Below are positions 33,828 to 45,600 of a stretch of 64,000 nt of DNA, piece by piece. A model generated the notes under the pieces. The model ran no database searches. It saw only the letters and a program-made list of their open reading frames with translations, and was not told the DNA's origin. The stretch lies in the NCBI GenBank assembly GCA_029891385.1, contig CM057228.1, positions 80,340,964-80,404,963 on the forward strand. Reading direction: 5' to 3'. Each line of letters starts with the position of its first letter. Within the stretch, counting starts at the first letter, position 1. Made by a program: the position numbers and the translations under genes. The DNA comes from Erythroxylum novogranatense. Lineage: Eukaryota > Streptophyta > Magnoliopsida > Malpighiales > Erythroxylaceae.

Positions 33828-36540
33828 AGAACTCCACCTCGTAGAAAGACGCGAGGAGGTCAAAAAGGATCAGTTACACCCGAGTCTTCGACAAGAGAGG
33901 AGAGTACTGACGAGTTGGTAGCCCCAGGAAATGATGAGGCTTCTGTAAGGCAAGGAAGTGATCCCTACGCACTCAATATGGTAATGGACTCATGATGAAA
34001 TGAATAAGGAGCGAATTGTTGTCTAAGATTAATTAAGGTCAAGGTATCAATTGTGTAAATTGGTGTTTTTAAGGAGTAAATCCGTGGACAGAATGGCATG
34101 ACTTTGACGATGCCTAGCCAAGCATATGTGATAGCAAGTATGTTCATTACTCCCTTGAGTTTTGAGTGACTTGAACATTATCACCGTATGAGGATGAGAG
34201 AAATTGGTCTTCTCGAGGGACTAAAAGTAGCTGATGATGTGATGATGATAGCAAGTGATTGATAAAGATTTGTATGAATAGTATATATGATAGTAGCAAG
34301 AAATTTTCTTTTGAAGAAGAACTTCACTAAGTTAGATTAAGCAGATTAGATAGGTTATATGAAAGAACTGATCAAAAAGGAATATATAACGATTTGAAAG
34401 TGAGTATTGGAGTCCTATCTCTAACGGAGACTCAAGCAAAAGAGGTAGAATAGACTACTGAGAATGTAAAGGATCCAACTATGCGAGTGGATTCCTAAAA
34501 TTGAGGAGACATTAATTGCCAATATGAGGAGCATGTGGGTTCACGTTATGTTCTGGGTAAATATGTTCGGGAAATGCAAGTTTATTCGATGTAGGTGTGA
34601 CAAACTCAGGAAGCTAAGATTGCTAATAGACTAGGGTGTATGGAGAAACTAGTATAAATGAGAAGACATTAGAATACGTTAATGCGAAATATGAGGAAAT
34701 TGAAAGAATGGAGAAAATTAGTCAAGAAAGGTCAAAAAATTGGGAAATTTGAAATAACAAGAGGTAATAGTTCGTCATTGAGGAATCAGTTATTTGAGGA
34801 CTGACTAGACCCAATAGTGGACATATGGAGTTTTGACAATATGTGCTCAAGTTAACAAATTCCCCGACAATGCTATAGTATTGAAGATTAAAGTGATCCA
34901 AGCGAATTTTGATGATATGTTAAGTGTATTCGAAGGATTGAGAAGAAGAGTTTGACTAGTTGAGGAAAAATGAGTAAATCGTATGTGGGACGAAGGTAAA
35001 GAAAAGTTTGAGGAATTATAACACCGATATTAATTAGATCATCTGAATTTGGAAATTCAGGAGTATACAATGATGTAAGAGATCAGGATAAGATCCACGC
35101 AGTAGGATGAAGTGAATTCATGTGCACGGAGAAAATTGAACCCTCATAGGTTGATGGTGATACATGAATTGAAATTTGCTGCTCTAGTGATTGCTGGAAA
35201 GTTGGAGACATCATATGTGCATAAATATTTTGACTGTGTGTAAGATATACAGATTATGAAACTTAAGGTGCTTATTAAGTTGAAAGAATTGAATACGAGA
35301 CTGAGACAATGGATAGAGTTACAGGAAGATTATGTTGTGCAAATGAGTACAAAAATGGTAAAGTTAGTGTTGTAATCAGATGCATTGAATAGAGAATTCG
35401 ATAGTAGTGGAGTATGAATTCAGATATAGAGGTTATCAGATCTAGTGCAATAAAGAGTGCTTAATGGAGTCGAATTTTGGACAAAATGGAGTACCATCAG
35501 TCACTGAAAAGGGTAAGATCAGTTTCACATGAACAAGGCTCAAATTGAGGATTCAGAAATCGTGAACCTTACCAAGGAATCGAAAATGAATGTGAAATTT
35601 GAGTTCGAGTAGAAAAAAAAGGGGAGAGACTGAGTGATTGAGATGATAAGTATGCGTTCTGGCAAAGATGATTGAGCAACGAGGCTGTTAGCAAAGTACA
35701 AGTGGTGATTTAAGCTATACGTCCTAGAAGAAATATGTCAAGTGATGGAGAGTTTGAATTGTCGACAGTCTTAATTGTCGGAGATATATTTGAAGTTTAT
35801 AGTGTGGAGTTCATGAGAATATGAGACCAATGTATGGTTCTATTTGAAGTTAAGCATCACAATCGTTGTCATCGTGATTCTAATAGAATTCCGTATGAGG
35901 AGTTTGATGATAAAAAGAGTCATTTCTTTTGTATTATGATGATTAAGGCCTACTGATCCTTGAAGACTAGAATTGGAGATGTTATGGATAGGTGATGTTA
36001 AGTGATTCCAGAAAGATGGATGAATTAGGCGGATCTGTGCCAAGGACATGGAATACAGTGAGATAGACATAAGAGGCAAATGTACTGATACTAAAGTGAT
36101 GTGAATTGTCAAGTGAAAGATGATTTGTCTTTGGGGGTATCACCTTTCAGGGTGTGTGGTTACATGGGGTACAAGGTATGTTCAAATTAGGACAAAGGAT
36201 TTGCTAAGCCCACTATGAATTGGTTCTTAGGAAATTGCTATGAGTTAATGCTGCTAATAAAAGATGTCTTGGATTCGAAAGGTGATGTACTTGAGTACAT
36301 TAAGGAAATATTAATATGATATGATATTGGTCTTATCGACACAGGAAGTGGGAAAACTTGTAAGTGATCTGAATCATGATGAGGAAATAAGTAAGAAAGT
36401 GAATGGCCAAATAAGGGATGGAATGACCGAGCGAGTCTACTGATTTGATCACTTGAAAGGAAGTATTCGAATCACGAAGTTAGATGAGAAATGCGGGAGC
36501 ATCCTACAATCTCGATCAATCAGATAAGAATTTCGAGGAC
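33828..36540 (+). pseudogene. Gag-pol relic of the 30231 element
   Basis: Near 33832-33960 the DNA aligns with the gag start at 60377-60500 (CCACCTCGTAGAAAGACGCG), but the ATG is lost. RNase H is still recognisable: ELKFAALVIAGKLETSYVHK near 35168, then ELNTRLRQWIELQEDY near 35288 and SDALNREF near 35380. The GTGTGGTTACATGGGG-type sequence near 36155 is in the integrase interval, but no DDE residues can be set with confidence. RT between 34000 and 35100 is unreadable. Stops are frequent in every frame. Confidence 0.7.
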
Positions 36541-36548
36541 GAAATTCT

Positions 36549-36566
36549 TTTTAAGAGGGGGAGAGT
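36549..36566 (+). other. Polypurine tract of the 30231 element
   Basis: TTTTAAGAGGGGGAGAGT abuts the LTR start at 36567. Preceded by CGAGGACGAAATTC, as in the giant-LTR element. Confidence 0.88.
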
Positions 36567-38713
36567 TGTTAGCCCCCGACTTTTTCGTAGTGAATTAAGC
36601 ATGAGTTAATTAAATTATGAGGTGTTGATGGATTTAACCTCGGAGTTAATTATTATGTCAAAGGATTTTATTGCATGGATTGATGGAATTTAAGTGTTAA
36701 TATTATAGGAATGCATAAGGGGCATTTTTGGAAGATTTCTTAAGTCTAAGAGGTAGAAGGCTTATCTTGGAGGGAAAAATAGACATTGCCCACCCATTAA
36801 GTTAAGAGTATGAATTAGAAAGAAAACAAGAGGGCGAAGGAGAAGAAAAAGAAGGAGAGTGTCGTAGAAGAGGAAGAGAAGAGGAGAAAAACTAGGCTTT
36901 TCATTCTTGAGGATTTTGACAGATTTGGAACAATTTCTGGTAAGCCTAAGTGCTTTTCATTTTGTTTTGGTTAGATTAAACCCTATAATCGATTTACATG
37001 TGTTGGAATCGGTTGTTTAGGGATTTTCGAAAAAACTAGGTGAAATCCTTGGGTTATTGATTTTGTGACTGATTTTAAGGTTTGAATGAGTTAGAAATGT
37101 AGTATTGGACATGATTTAAGGTTTAGATGTGTTGCATTTGCAAAAGGGAAGGATTAAAATGGGTAAATGCTTAAAAAATTAGGTTCGAAGACGTTCTCCA
37201 GACCCGCACATCGCGACGTGCGAATTTGTGTTCGTCGTGACATGCGAATTTGTGTTCATCGTGACAAGCACGGGCCGAATGATTGGACTTTTTGAAGAGA
37301 ATCAAGGAAGGCAAGAGGATCAAGATGAGAGGCATCTTTTAAGCATGTATCCGAGCAAGGATCTCAGGTGGGTTTCATGTTTATAATTTAGTAATGAGCC
37401 ACTAAAGTTTTCTCCCAAATCAAGAATGATTTCAACTACTTCGTAAATATTGTTTTTGTTTCTTTGAATGATTTGCAAAAATGTTCCATGTTTCGATATA
37501 TGAACTTTTATGATGAATTTCGAAACAAAATATGGAAATGCATTGAAACGTTTTATGTTATAATGAAGAAAATTTATAGCATTTTGTATCTTTGAAAAAG
37601 AAAGAAAAGAGCATGAAAAGTACGAAAGCTTTGGATAGAATGATTTGAGCATGATTATGTGCTTTTGTTTGGGCGAGAGTGGAACCATTTCGTTCGTCAC
37701 GTGCATGTTGACAAGAGCCTTCTCCCGGCTGCTTGCTTGTGGTATATGAGCTCCGAATGGACTCATTTTGTTCAGGGTGTAAGCTTCGGTTTCTCCCTTT
37801 TGTTTCCATGGAACCCTCGAGCCGTGTGATGTGCATTGCATCTATGAATTGTCAAGTATGTGCATAAATTGAGCATTTTGTACTAATGATTGAATGAACA
37901 TGTTGTGTTGATGTGATAACATTTTCACTATGAGTTTTGAGAAGGTAATGACAATTTTCAACTACGAGTTTGAACTCAAAATTTCGGATTTGATTGAGAA
38001 TTTGGGAGCAAAACGTTTTATGAACTTATTATGACTTTTGTATAACAAATGAACTTTTCAATGGTTTTGCTTATGTTTCGTTATAAACCTGTTTCCCACG
38101 AGCTATAAGCTCACCCCCTTCATTCCCATCCACAGGTGATGAGAAGAAGCTCAGGTGAAGGTTTTTGTTGTGTGTGCATATTGTATTAATTTTTAAGTTA
38201 GATTGTTGCTGAGAATTTTGGGAGTTTTGTATTTTATATATTCAGATTTCGATATTGATATCGTATGGCGGCATGGAATGCCATTAAAGCTTGTAAGATT
38301 CTATTCTTTTGATGTTAATACATTGAGTATAGATTAGGTTGAGTGGAAATTTGGTATACTCGAGAAAGTTATGGATTGGATATGAATTTTGTGATTGGGA
38401 ATTGTTGTTTTATATATTTACAGAAATGAGATGTGTTATGGAAAAAGGAACCTTGGAATTTTATGAGATATTAAGTTTCATGTTTCTCTTTGGGTCACGC
38501 CACGTTTCATGGTTCAATGGTTAGACTCCGTAATCGGGGCTCACCATGTTGGTAGTCGAGCAAGAAAAGATTCCAAGGAGCCACGTTTCAGTATGATGAT
38601 ATTTTGTTCTGAAATTGTGTTTCGAAGATGGGGCCCAGCATGTGCGGTATCAAAGCAGGTTTGTAAGTGTTATGGTTTTGGTTCGAGTTGGATTTCAAAA
38701 ACGAGATCCAACA
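36567..38713 (+). repeat. 3' LTR of the 30231 element, two internal deletions
   Basis: Matches the 5' LTR but lacks about 330 bases after CACGGGCC (37276) and about 90 bases just before ATCAAGGAAGGC (about 37300). The first gap removes the end of the CpG array. Ends GAGATCCAACA with the TTATA duplication. Splice-like CAG/GTGGGT (37378) and CATCCACAG (ends 38135) are kept. PBS-like TGCGGTATCAAAGC is at 38643-38656. Confidence 0.9.
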
Positions 38714-40629
38714 TTATATATCTGGTCAAAAGGTACCAAGATTCTTTTGTAAGTAATATAAATATACATAGACATGTATAGGAAACATGTATATTATTAG
38801 AATCTGAATTAATTGATTCACAGTTGAATAATCAAGTTGGTAACTTGGTTATGGTTTAAACTGTAGTGTTGCGATTTATCTCCGTATAAGTAAAGGAGTT
38901 TAATTGAAGGGAATGATGAGTTTCATATCATGATGGTAGTAGATGATCGATAATGAAACTAGTAAATGAATCTGGAATCAAATATATTTTCAAGAATAAA
39001 TTGGGTCGTTACTTTAATCTTAAAACATACAACTTAAGCATTCGCTTATTATGAATCATAATCTTGATGAGTGGTGGACTCATATATGTTTTATTATAAT
39101 TCTTGAAATAATCAAAATGGATTTTTACAGAGTATTTATCCAGTATCTGTATGTTGGAATTATTAATTGAAACATGTATCAGGGAACATTCACTCAAATA
39201 AAGAGTTTATAGTGCTATCATCACTTCTAGATGTTTTAAGGGGATTTGGTGATTAAACTGGTGCCAGTAGTTTGATGCACTAGCTACTCATCAAGTCTTG
39301 ACACCAAGATGAGATCTTGTGTGTTAATCACCATATAATATAAAATTGGAGATCTAGAAGGAAAAATCAACATAAGGGCAAAACGGTAATTTTACCCTTT
39401 CTTGTGCCAATGACTATAATAAGATTCTAAATAGGGTTTGCAATTGGACATAAAATATGTATTCTCATAATATTTAATAATTCAAGAGTCCAACTAATTG
39501 TCTTTAGTGGAATGACATTTAGTTAATAAGCTAGAATTAATTATAATGAGATTGAATTAATTCTGGGGTTATTGAAGCTTGAATTATCAAAATCCAATAA
39601 GATTTTCCACTTAGTTTTAAGGATGGTTATCAAGCTAAGTAAGAAATATAAATGGAGGTTTTAGAAACCCATAATTGAATATTGGGCTTGGTCTAATTAA
39701 TAGTTAATTAGAAGCCCAAATGTACATTTAGAAATGGGCCAGATTTTGGTTTAATATAATTAATTAGATTAATTATATTAAAACAATTTTTTTAAAAGGA
39801 GAAGTAGCAGTTTCGGTTTTGTTAGGTGAAATGTGAAGTTACACATTTGACATTAAAAAGCTAAAATAAAGATGGTCTTTATTATGGTTTATCATCATTA
39901 AATGGAGTTATGAACTTACCATTAAATGGTTTAATGGTTGTCTTTTAATGTTAACATGTAACCTATTTGCATTCATTAGATTAAAGATGAAAGATGTACA
40001 TTAGATGGACCATCTTCCTTCTTTCTTCTTGCCAAAACTGAAATTGGTTATTCAATTTTAGGTTATAGTCTTTTCGTATAGCAATTTTAAAGATAAATGA
40101 AGAGAGTCTCATTTATTGACAATTTAATGATTGATTAATGCAAGAAGTGATGCATTGGATGCCTCTCTCTTCTTCCCTTCATGCATAACCGAAATTTGTG
40201 TGTAAGAAAGACATCTTGCATGTTCTTGACACCTTCTCTCCTTTCATGCAAGGTAGAATGGAAAATACTAATTGAAAGAGTTTCATTTTTGGTTCTTCTT
40301 CTAAGAAAATCTCCTCCAAACATGTCTTCTCCTTTCCCACCAAAAGATTTTGTTAACCTAATTGTCCTTGAAGAACAAGTGGTAAATTTAATTGGTTGAG
40401 GATACAACAACAAGGAGAAACTAGATTGCTAAAGGAAAAGATTCAAAGGCAAAGGATTTGGATACTCCTGATCTTGTTTATGTTTTATTATCCTTATACC
40501 ATATCATGTATGGATTAGCATGATGATTTGGATTTGTTGCTACCGCTGCAAGTAATGATTTCTTAAAATTTTTTAAATCTACCGTTTCTCCAAATATAGC
40601 ATGCTTTGTTTTTTTGATCTAACAAACCT

Positions 40630-40877
40630 AAGGTATAACCGAAGGACGTTAGCATAGAGGCCTTATAGAGTGGAAAGAAGCTTGAGAATCTTGAGTGTAA
40701 CACTCACGGAATTGCTTGTGACAAAGAAGAATTGGAGGAGGAGTTCAAAGTAAAAAAAGTTATATCTTTTAGCTTTAGGGTAAATACTGAGTTCTAATTT
40801 TTTTGTTAAGAATGACTCTTTACTTTTACCTAGCAGGTTAGAGGAATTAAACAAGGAAGAAAAAGTTGAAGAGACAT
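40630..40877 (+). pseudogene. Athila-like Gag remnant, part 2
   Basis: Continues the Gag cut at 30090. Broken frames give a degenerate ITLRSGKxLE-type segment (IEAL-SGKKLENLECN, about 40650-40700), an acidic/lysine-rich stretch and RLEELNKEEKVEET near 40840. That stretch precedes the protease in this family. The last five bases (GACAT) are the target duplication of the solo LTR at 40878. Confidence 0.6.
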
Positions 40878-42629
40878 TGTTGGACCCCGAACTTTTCTTA
40901 GAATTGCGAGTTAAAATTTGACATGAAATGAGAAATTGGTGGTGAATTAGTCATGTGTAAAGGAAAGAAAAATTCATGATTTTGAATGATTATGTGTAAT
41001 GTTCAATGTGAGCAACATTCTAGTTTGAACAAATTGAAATGATATTTAGAGATTAATACATGAAATGAGTGTTTTTGAGTTTAATGAAATTGATGAGAGG
41101 TTTTGGGTGAACTTTGTATGGTATTATGAAATTTATTAGTGAAAGTGTTAGATTTTGGAGATGTGAAAATATGAAATTTTAAGGATGAATAGTAACAAAA
41201 AATGCTAAATTGGATTTGAAACTTTATGAATTTTTCTGGCTTGATTTAGGCAGAATTTGATGAAATGATCTTTATGAAAATTTTAGCTTCTGTTGAAAGT
41301 TTTCTATCGCCTTAGAATATGACATGATTCCGATATCGGGATTGACAATTATGATCAGTCAAATTGAAGTGTATGCTACTTTGTTTTTGAAGATGTTCAT
41401 AAGTGTAGGATTTTGTATGCAGTGTTTTGAGGAACAATTATGGACTGATATGTTTTGAATTGAGTTCAGTGATCTACATGAAAGTCATAGAAGATTATCC
41501 TAGCTTTTCAATGATGTATAATATGTTATTTCTGGTTGTGGAATTTGGAAGATATGAAATTTTATAGTTTGGATGTGATATAGGATGACACATTTCTGGG
41601 CAGAAGTTTTGGTCGAAAAATTTACCTAGTTAGAGGTTGCAATTGCTTTTAAGTCCTTCAGGAAAGTTTTAGATTATGTTTTGATCTTTCTATTAATGTA
41701 AAGTATGGAATTTTTGTACCATGGAATAGGAATTTAAGATTTTTACAAGTTGCTGTTACTGTTTAGGGTGATCCGACCCTTGCCCGTTCTTTTGCTTCTA
41801 ACTTTTCCATCCGACATCCGATTGATCCAATCTTTGAAGCGTTGGATTACTAAGACATCCCTTATCTCTTTATGAAAATTTGTGATTATTAAGATTAATT
41901 TGAAAAAGATTGATTGAATCAAAGTGAGAGGATTGATTATAGAGTTTGAGTTGGACATTTTTTCTGAACATGTTTAGGTATTTTGATGATATCTTGATCT
42001 GTAGAGATCCAATTAAGTTGATTCTTATTTCTAAATAAATTAGAGACATGGGAATACGTGTTATCTGAAGGAATCGAAATTTCAATTCAGTCCCTAAGAT
42101 TTTCAATTTCTGAATTGAAGTATTAAAGTTATAAGAATATATAAGGGCAAATTGGGCATGACACTCAAGTCTAAGAGTTATAAGGCTTATATGGGAGGGA
42201 AAAATGGACATTGCCCACTCATTAAGAGTATGAATTAGAAGAAGAAAATTGGGAATGAGAAGAAGAAGAAGAAGAAGTCGTGGAAGAAGAAGAGAAGAAG
42301 AGAAAGTTAGGGTTTGGAGATCTTTAAAGATTTTGAAGAATTTGAAGCCAAATCAAGTAAGTATAAGCATCTTTCCTCTTGATTAGATGACTGAAACATG
42401 TTTTGATGTTAGGTAAGAGAGGATTATGTGTTAGAAGTTGTCGAATGAGTTAAAGCATATGTTTGGATTTTAGGGTTAACGATTATATTGTCTGTGGATG
42501 ATTTTGGGTAGGAATCAGTTTAGAAATGAAGTAGGAATGATGATTTAGGGTTAAGATGAGTTATTTTTGACATATGGGAAGAATGTAGACGAAGAATGTT
42601 GAAAAATTAGGTTTCGGGAGGTTTTTGGG

Positions 42630-42770
42630 CTCGCACGTCGCAACGTACTCATGCGTATGTGGCGCACGCAAGTGTGCACATCGCGGCGTGCACAAACTTG
42701 TGCCCTCGCCGCGGTGAGCTTCTGGGTTTCGCTGCGGCGAACTCAACCTTCACCGCGGCAAACTCAACCT
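42630..42770 (+). repeat. CpG palindrome array in solo LTR
   Basis: Units such as CACGTCGCAACGT, CACATCGCGGCGTG and CGCCGCGGTGAG lie about 274 bases after the donor-like site, as in the other two families. Confidence 0.7.
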
Positions 42771-43145
42771 TCCTGCACAGACATATTTTGGTATTTTAGT
42801 CATAAATTTTGATGTAGATTTGTAAATGAAGTGATTTTTGATTCGTTGTAAACTAGAGACATAGAGTTACAAATTTTATGAAGGAATTGAGTTCAAATTA
42901 AGTCTCTATAGATTTCAAATTTTGGATGGAAGTGGAGTATGTAATGTTGTTTTAGAATAAGAACATCCTAGAAATGTTTTTGGTATAACTTTTAGAGTAA
43001 AGAACCAAATTAAATGATTTTGAAGTCATTAAAAACTTAAGACAATGGGAAAAATGTTTCTAGATGAAAGTATTATGAAATTTCTTTATTTACTTGATCA
43101 TAAATTGGAATTTCGATTGAATGGAATTTTCGGCTATTGTTAAAG

Positions 43146-43223
43146 GAAATCAAGTGAGGCATGAGAGAAGAGAGGAGGAAGAGGAAGGACATCTTTGAAC
43201 AAGATTTAAGCTAGGAAATCAAA
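43146..43223 (+). other. Predicted LTR mini-exon (78 nt)
   Basis: Acceptor-like TATTGTTAAAG ends at 43145; exon starts GAAATCAAG, as in the 59278 copy; donor AAA/GTGGGT at 43224. Next acceptor CCATATCCAG ends at 43909. Confidence 0.45.
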
Positions 43224-44725
43224 GTGGGTACATGTTTATAATTTATATAAGCTCTTACTGTTTTCTTTAAATCAATGAAGTTTTATGATTTCACTTGCAT
43301 CATAAGTGATGCATTATTGTTTATAAATGACTTGTGAAACATGCTATATGTTGTTACATGTTTTGAGTGATATTTTGAAAAAAAGATGCATGCTATGAAA
43401 TCATGTTTTCAAGAATGGTTTTCAAGATATAAATCAAGTATATGATAACCAAGTTTTCAAAAAAAGTGCCATTTTGGGAAACAAGTTACAAGATTTTGAA
43501 AGCTATGTGTTAAGTGGGTTTGTGATAGTCCCTCAAGAACCGTCACGTGCACGTTGGCCCAAGAATAGGCTTGTCCCGCCTGCCCGCTAGTGGCACGAAG
43601 CTCCTTCAAGGACTCCCTCAAGAAATTACGACTACACGGGACCATTTCGATGGAAATGTGTAGTGCGTCATGAATTTGGACTTACCCAAACCATTCTGAT
43701 GTGTTTATGTTATGTTTGATCAATTTTGATGCATTCATGATTTGCAAACTTATAGATTTTGGCTGAAAGCCTAGAGAACATGTGTTTTTTAAACTTAATG
43801 AAAGTTTTATAAGACAAGTGAACTGTTTTCAAGGTTTTTGCTTATCTTTTATTATAAACGTGTTATCCACGAGCTGTAAAGCTCACCCCCCTTTCATCCC
43901 CATATCCAGGTATCCAGATGGAGATCGGATGAAAGAAAGTCTAGGCGTCCGTTTGTTATGTATATGATTGGCTTTTAAGTTAATTTGTTGTAAGATTCAG
44001 ATTTCAGACATGATGAAAAATTTGGGATTTTTGTATTTTGTGTATTTTGGATTTTGATATTGATGTTGTGACATGGCTTGGAATGTCATTAAGATTTTGT
44101 AAGCATATATTTCATGATGTAAATGAATTATGGAATTGTGTGTAGAATCGAATTGTGAATATGCCTTGGATATTGAAGTTCTTATGTGTGTATGATTTGT
44201 GGGTATATTGACCTGTGTAAGGTTCTTTATCGCAAATGAAAAGTAAGAGTTTAAAAACGATGAGATATGATTGTATAAGAAGAATTTATATGAATTGAGA
44301 TTTGTTTGAGGATGAATTTCCAAATGGGAAATTGTTTTTCTTTGTCTGAGATTGAATAAAGAAGAAAGAAAAAAAATTATGCCAGTTTTGGATTGGTTTA
44401 GACCAGTTGTCTTAAGGTTTCCAACGCTAGTTTTTCTAAGTTACACGTTCTCGGATGCCGAAAATTTGTTTCAGTTCGATTGAACCATTTGTTTGCTTTG
44501 ATCTCGAGCCAATTTGTTTTGCTTTCAATTTCTTTAGCTTTCTCCAAGTATAAGTTTGCTCACGTTTTGTACATTTGTTCGATTTATGATTCTGAGGTTG
44601 GGTTCCGGAAACAAGATCCAACATTTGTGGTATCAAAGTAAAAAGAGATGTCAAGGAACCACGCTTTAGATGTTTGATGATCTTTTGTTAAGAGTTGGGT
44701 TCCGAAAACGTGATCCAACAGACAT

Positions 44726-45588
44726 TCAAGATCTTTCTAGAGTACATGGACTCAGTAGAGATTAAGAGTTTGAGGATAAGGAAGACGCCAAATGGGGATG
44801 ATTATTAACCAAGGCCTATCCAAAAGAACCTCACGTGGAGGAACCGTATGTGCCACCAGAAGATCATAATTTTTTCACTTGAGGAGAAGTATGGAGCTGA
44901 GCTAGTGACACTAAACAAAGGCGATTCTTGGGAGGCAACCCATGGGAAGTAAATTTCTTTTCCTTTACATTTTTGCACTAGCTAGGATATGCATGTGTGT
45001 TTCTATATTGGTTTGTTTCATACTTATTTTAAGTTTTCAATCAAAATGAGGGAGAGAGAGAATAAAACAAACAACAAACATTTGTTTGTTTTCTATTGCT
45101 TCTAGGACCATATAATTATGAGTAGAGAATGAACTAACTGTAGAATTTCATAACAACTTAGTATGTACTTTTACTCTTGTGATTGGTTGATATGAATTAT
45201 CTTTAGAAGAGTAGTGACTAATGGTAGACAAAGTCAGTGAGGTTTTCATCCTTTATAGATTGACACATTCATATTAGTCTCATTATCTTTTGCTTATGTT
45301 TAACCTTCATGACATGTACATCCTGATTTTGCTTTGATTTTCTATCCAAGACCACATTTATATCAGATGCATTAAAGTGGAAATGATTAGGCATTTTTTT
45401 TTCGTAAGCTACATTATCCAAATAACCTACCTATTATATGATTTTCCTTTTAATAAGCCCCTTTGAGCTTTATACCTTTTGTGTACTAACCGCATTACAT
45501 GCTTTTAAACTTAACCAAATGTCCTACTTAAGCCAGAAAGTTAGTGGAGCATTTTTAATTATTGATGATTATGGATGCACAAAAATTC
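44726..45588 (+). other. 3' end of the plus-strand Athila-like element
   Basis: Resumes the element cut at 40877. TTCAAGATCTTTCTAGAGTAC continues the protease-proximal reading, and a deletion then leads straight to the post-pol region. The family box TTCTTGGGAGGCAACCCATG lies at 44926-44945. No RT or integrase remains. The rest to 45588 is AT-rich untranslated sequence. Confidence 0.6.
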
Positions 45589-45600
45589 TAGGTATGGGGG
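45589..45600 (+). other. Polypurine tract of plus-strand Athila-like element
   Basis: TAGGTATGGGGG directly before TGTCAAAATG. Same style as the minus-strand tract at 596-608. Confidence 0.55.

Larger units (their letters stand above)
30231..38713 (+). mobile_element. Tekay-like gypsy element, heavily decayed
   Basis: 8.5 kb with TSD TTATA. 5' LTR 30231-32830, Met primer site, about 1 kb leader, gag-pol relics from 33828, polypurine tract, 3' LTR 36567-38713. The gag start is homologous to the one at 60377, placing it in the same chromovirus group. Coding sequence is far more decayed than in the element at 9575. Confidence 0.9.
30091..40624 (+). mobile_element. Solo copia LTR, split by a Tekay-like element
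   Basis: LTR sequence 30091-30230 plus 38719-40624, about 2.0 kb in all, matches 24194-26293. It starts TGTTTGAGTTATATAAA and ends GATCTAACA, with the AACCT duplication. No primer site or coding region follows it, so it is a solo LTR. The Tekay-like element inserted after position 30230. Confidence 0.9.
40878..44720 (+). mobile_element. Solo LTR of a Tekay-like family (3.8 kb)
   Basis: Starts TGTTGGACCCCGAACTTTTC, ends CGTGATCCAACA, and has a perfect GACAT duplication (40873-40877, 44721-44725). Related to the LTRs of the 30231 element. Contains a GAA-rich tract (42240-42305), donor AATCAA/GTAAGT (about 42357), CpG array (42630-42770) and mini-exon 43146-43223. Also a GC-rich block (43540-43640) and acceptor CCATATCCAG (ends 43909). 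A near copy of the LTR end plus a primer-site-like TGGTATCAAAG lies at 44596-44638, about 80-100 bases before the true end. No coding region follows. Confidence 0.92.

Noticed and set aside
42561..42746. Small open frame rich in His, Arg and Pro on the minus strand
   Set aside because: Again produced by the CpG array of the solo LTR; no conservation between families.
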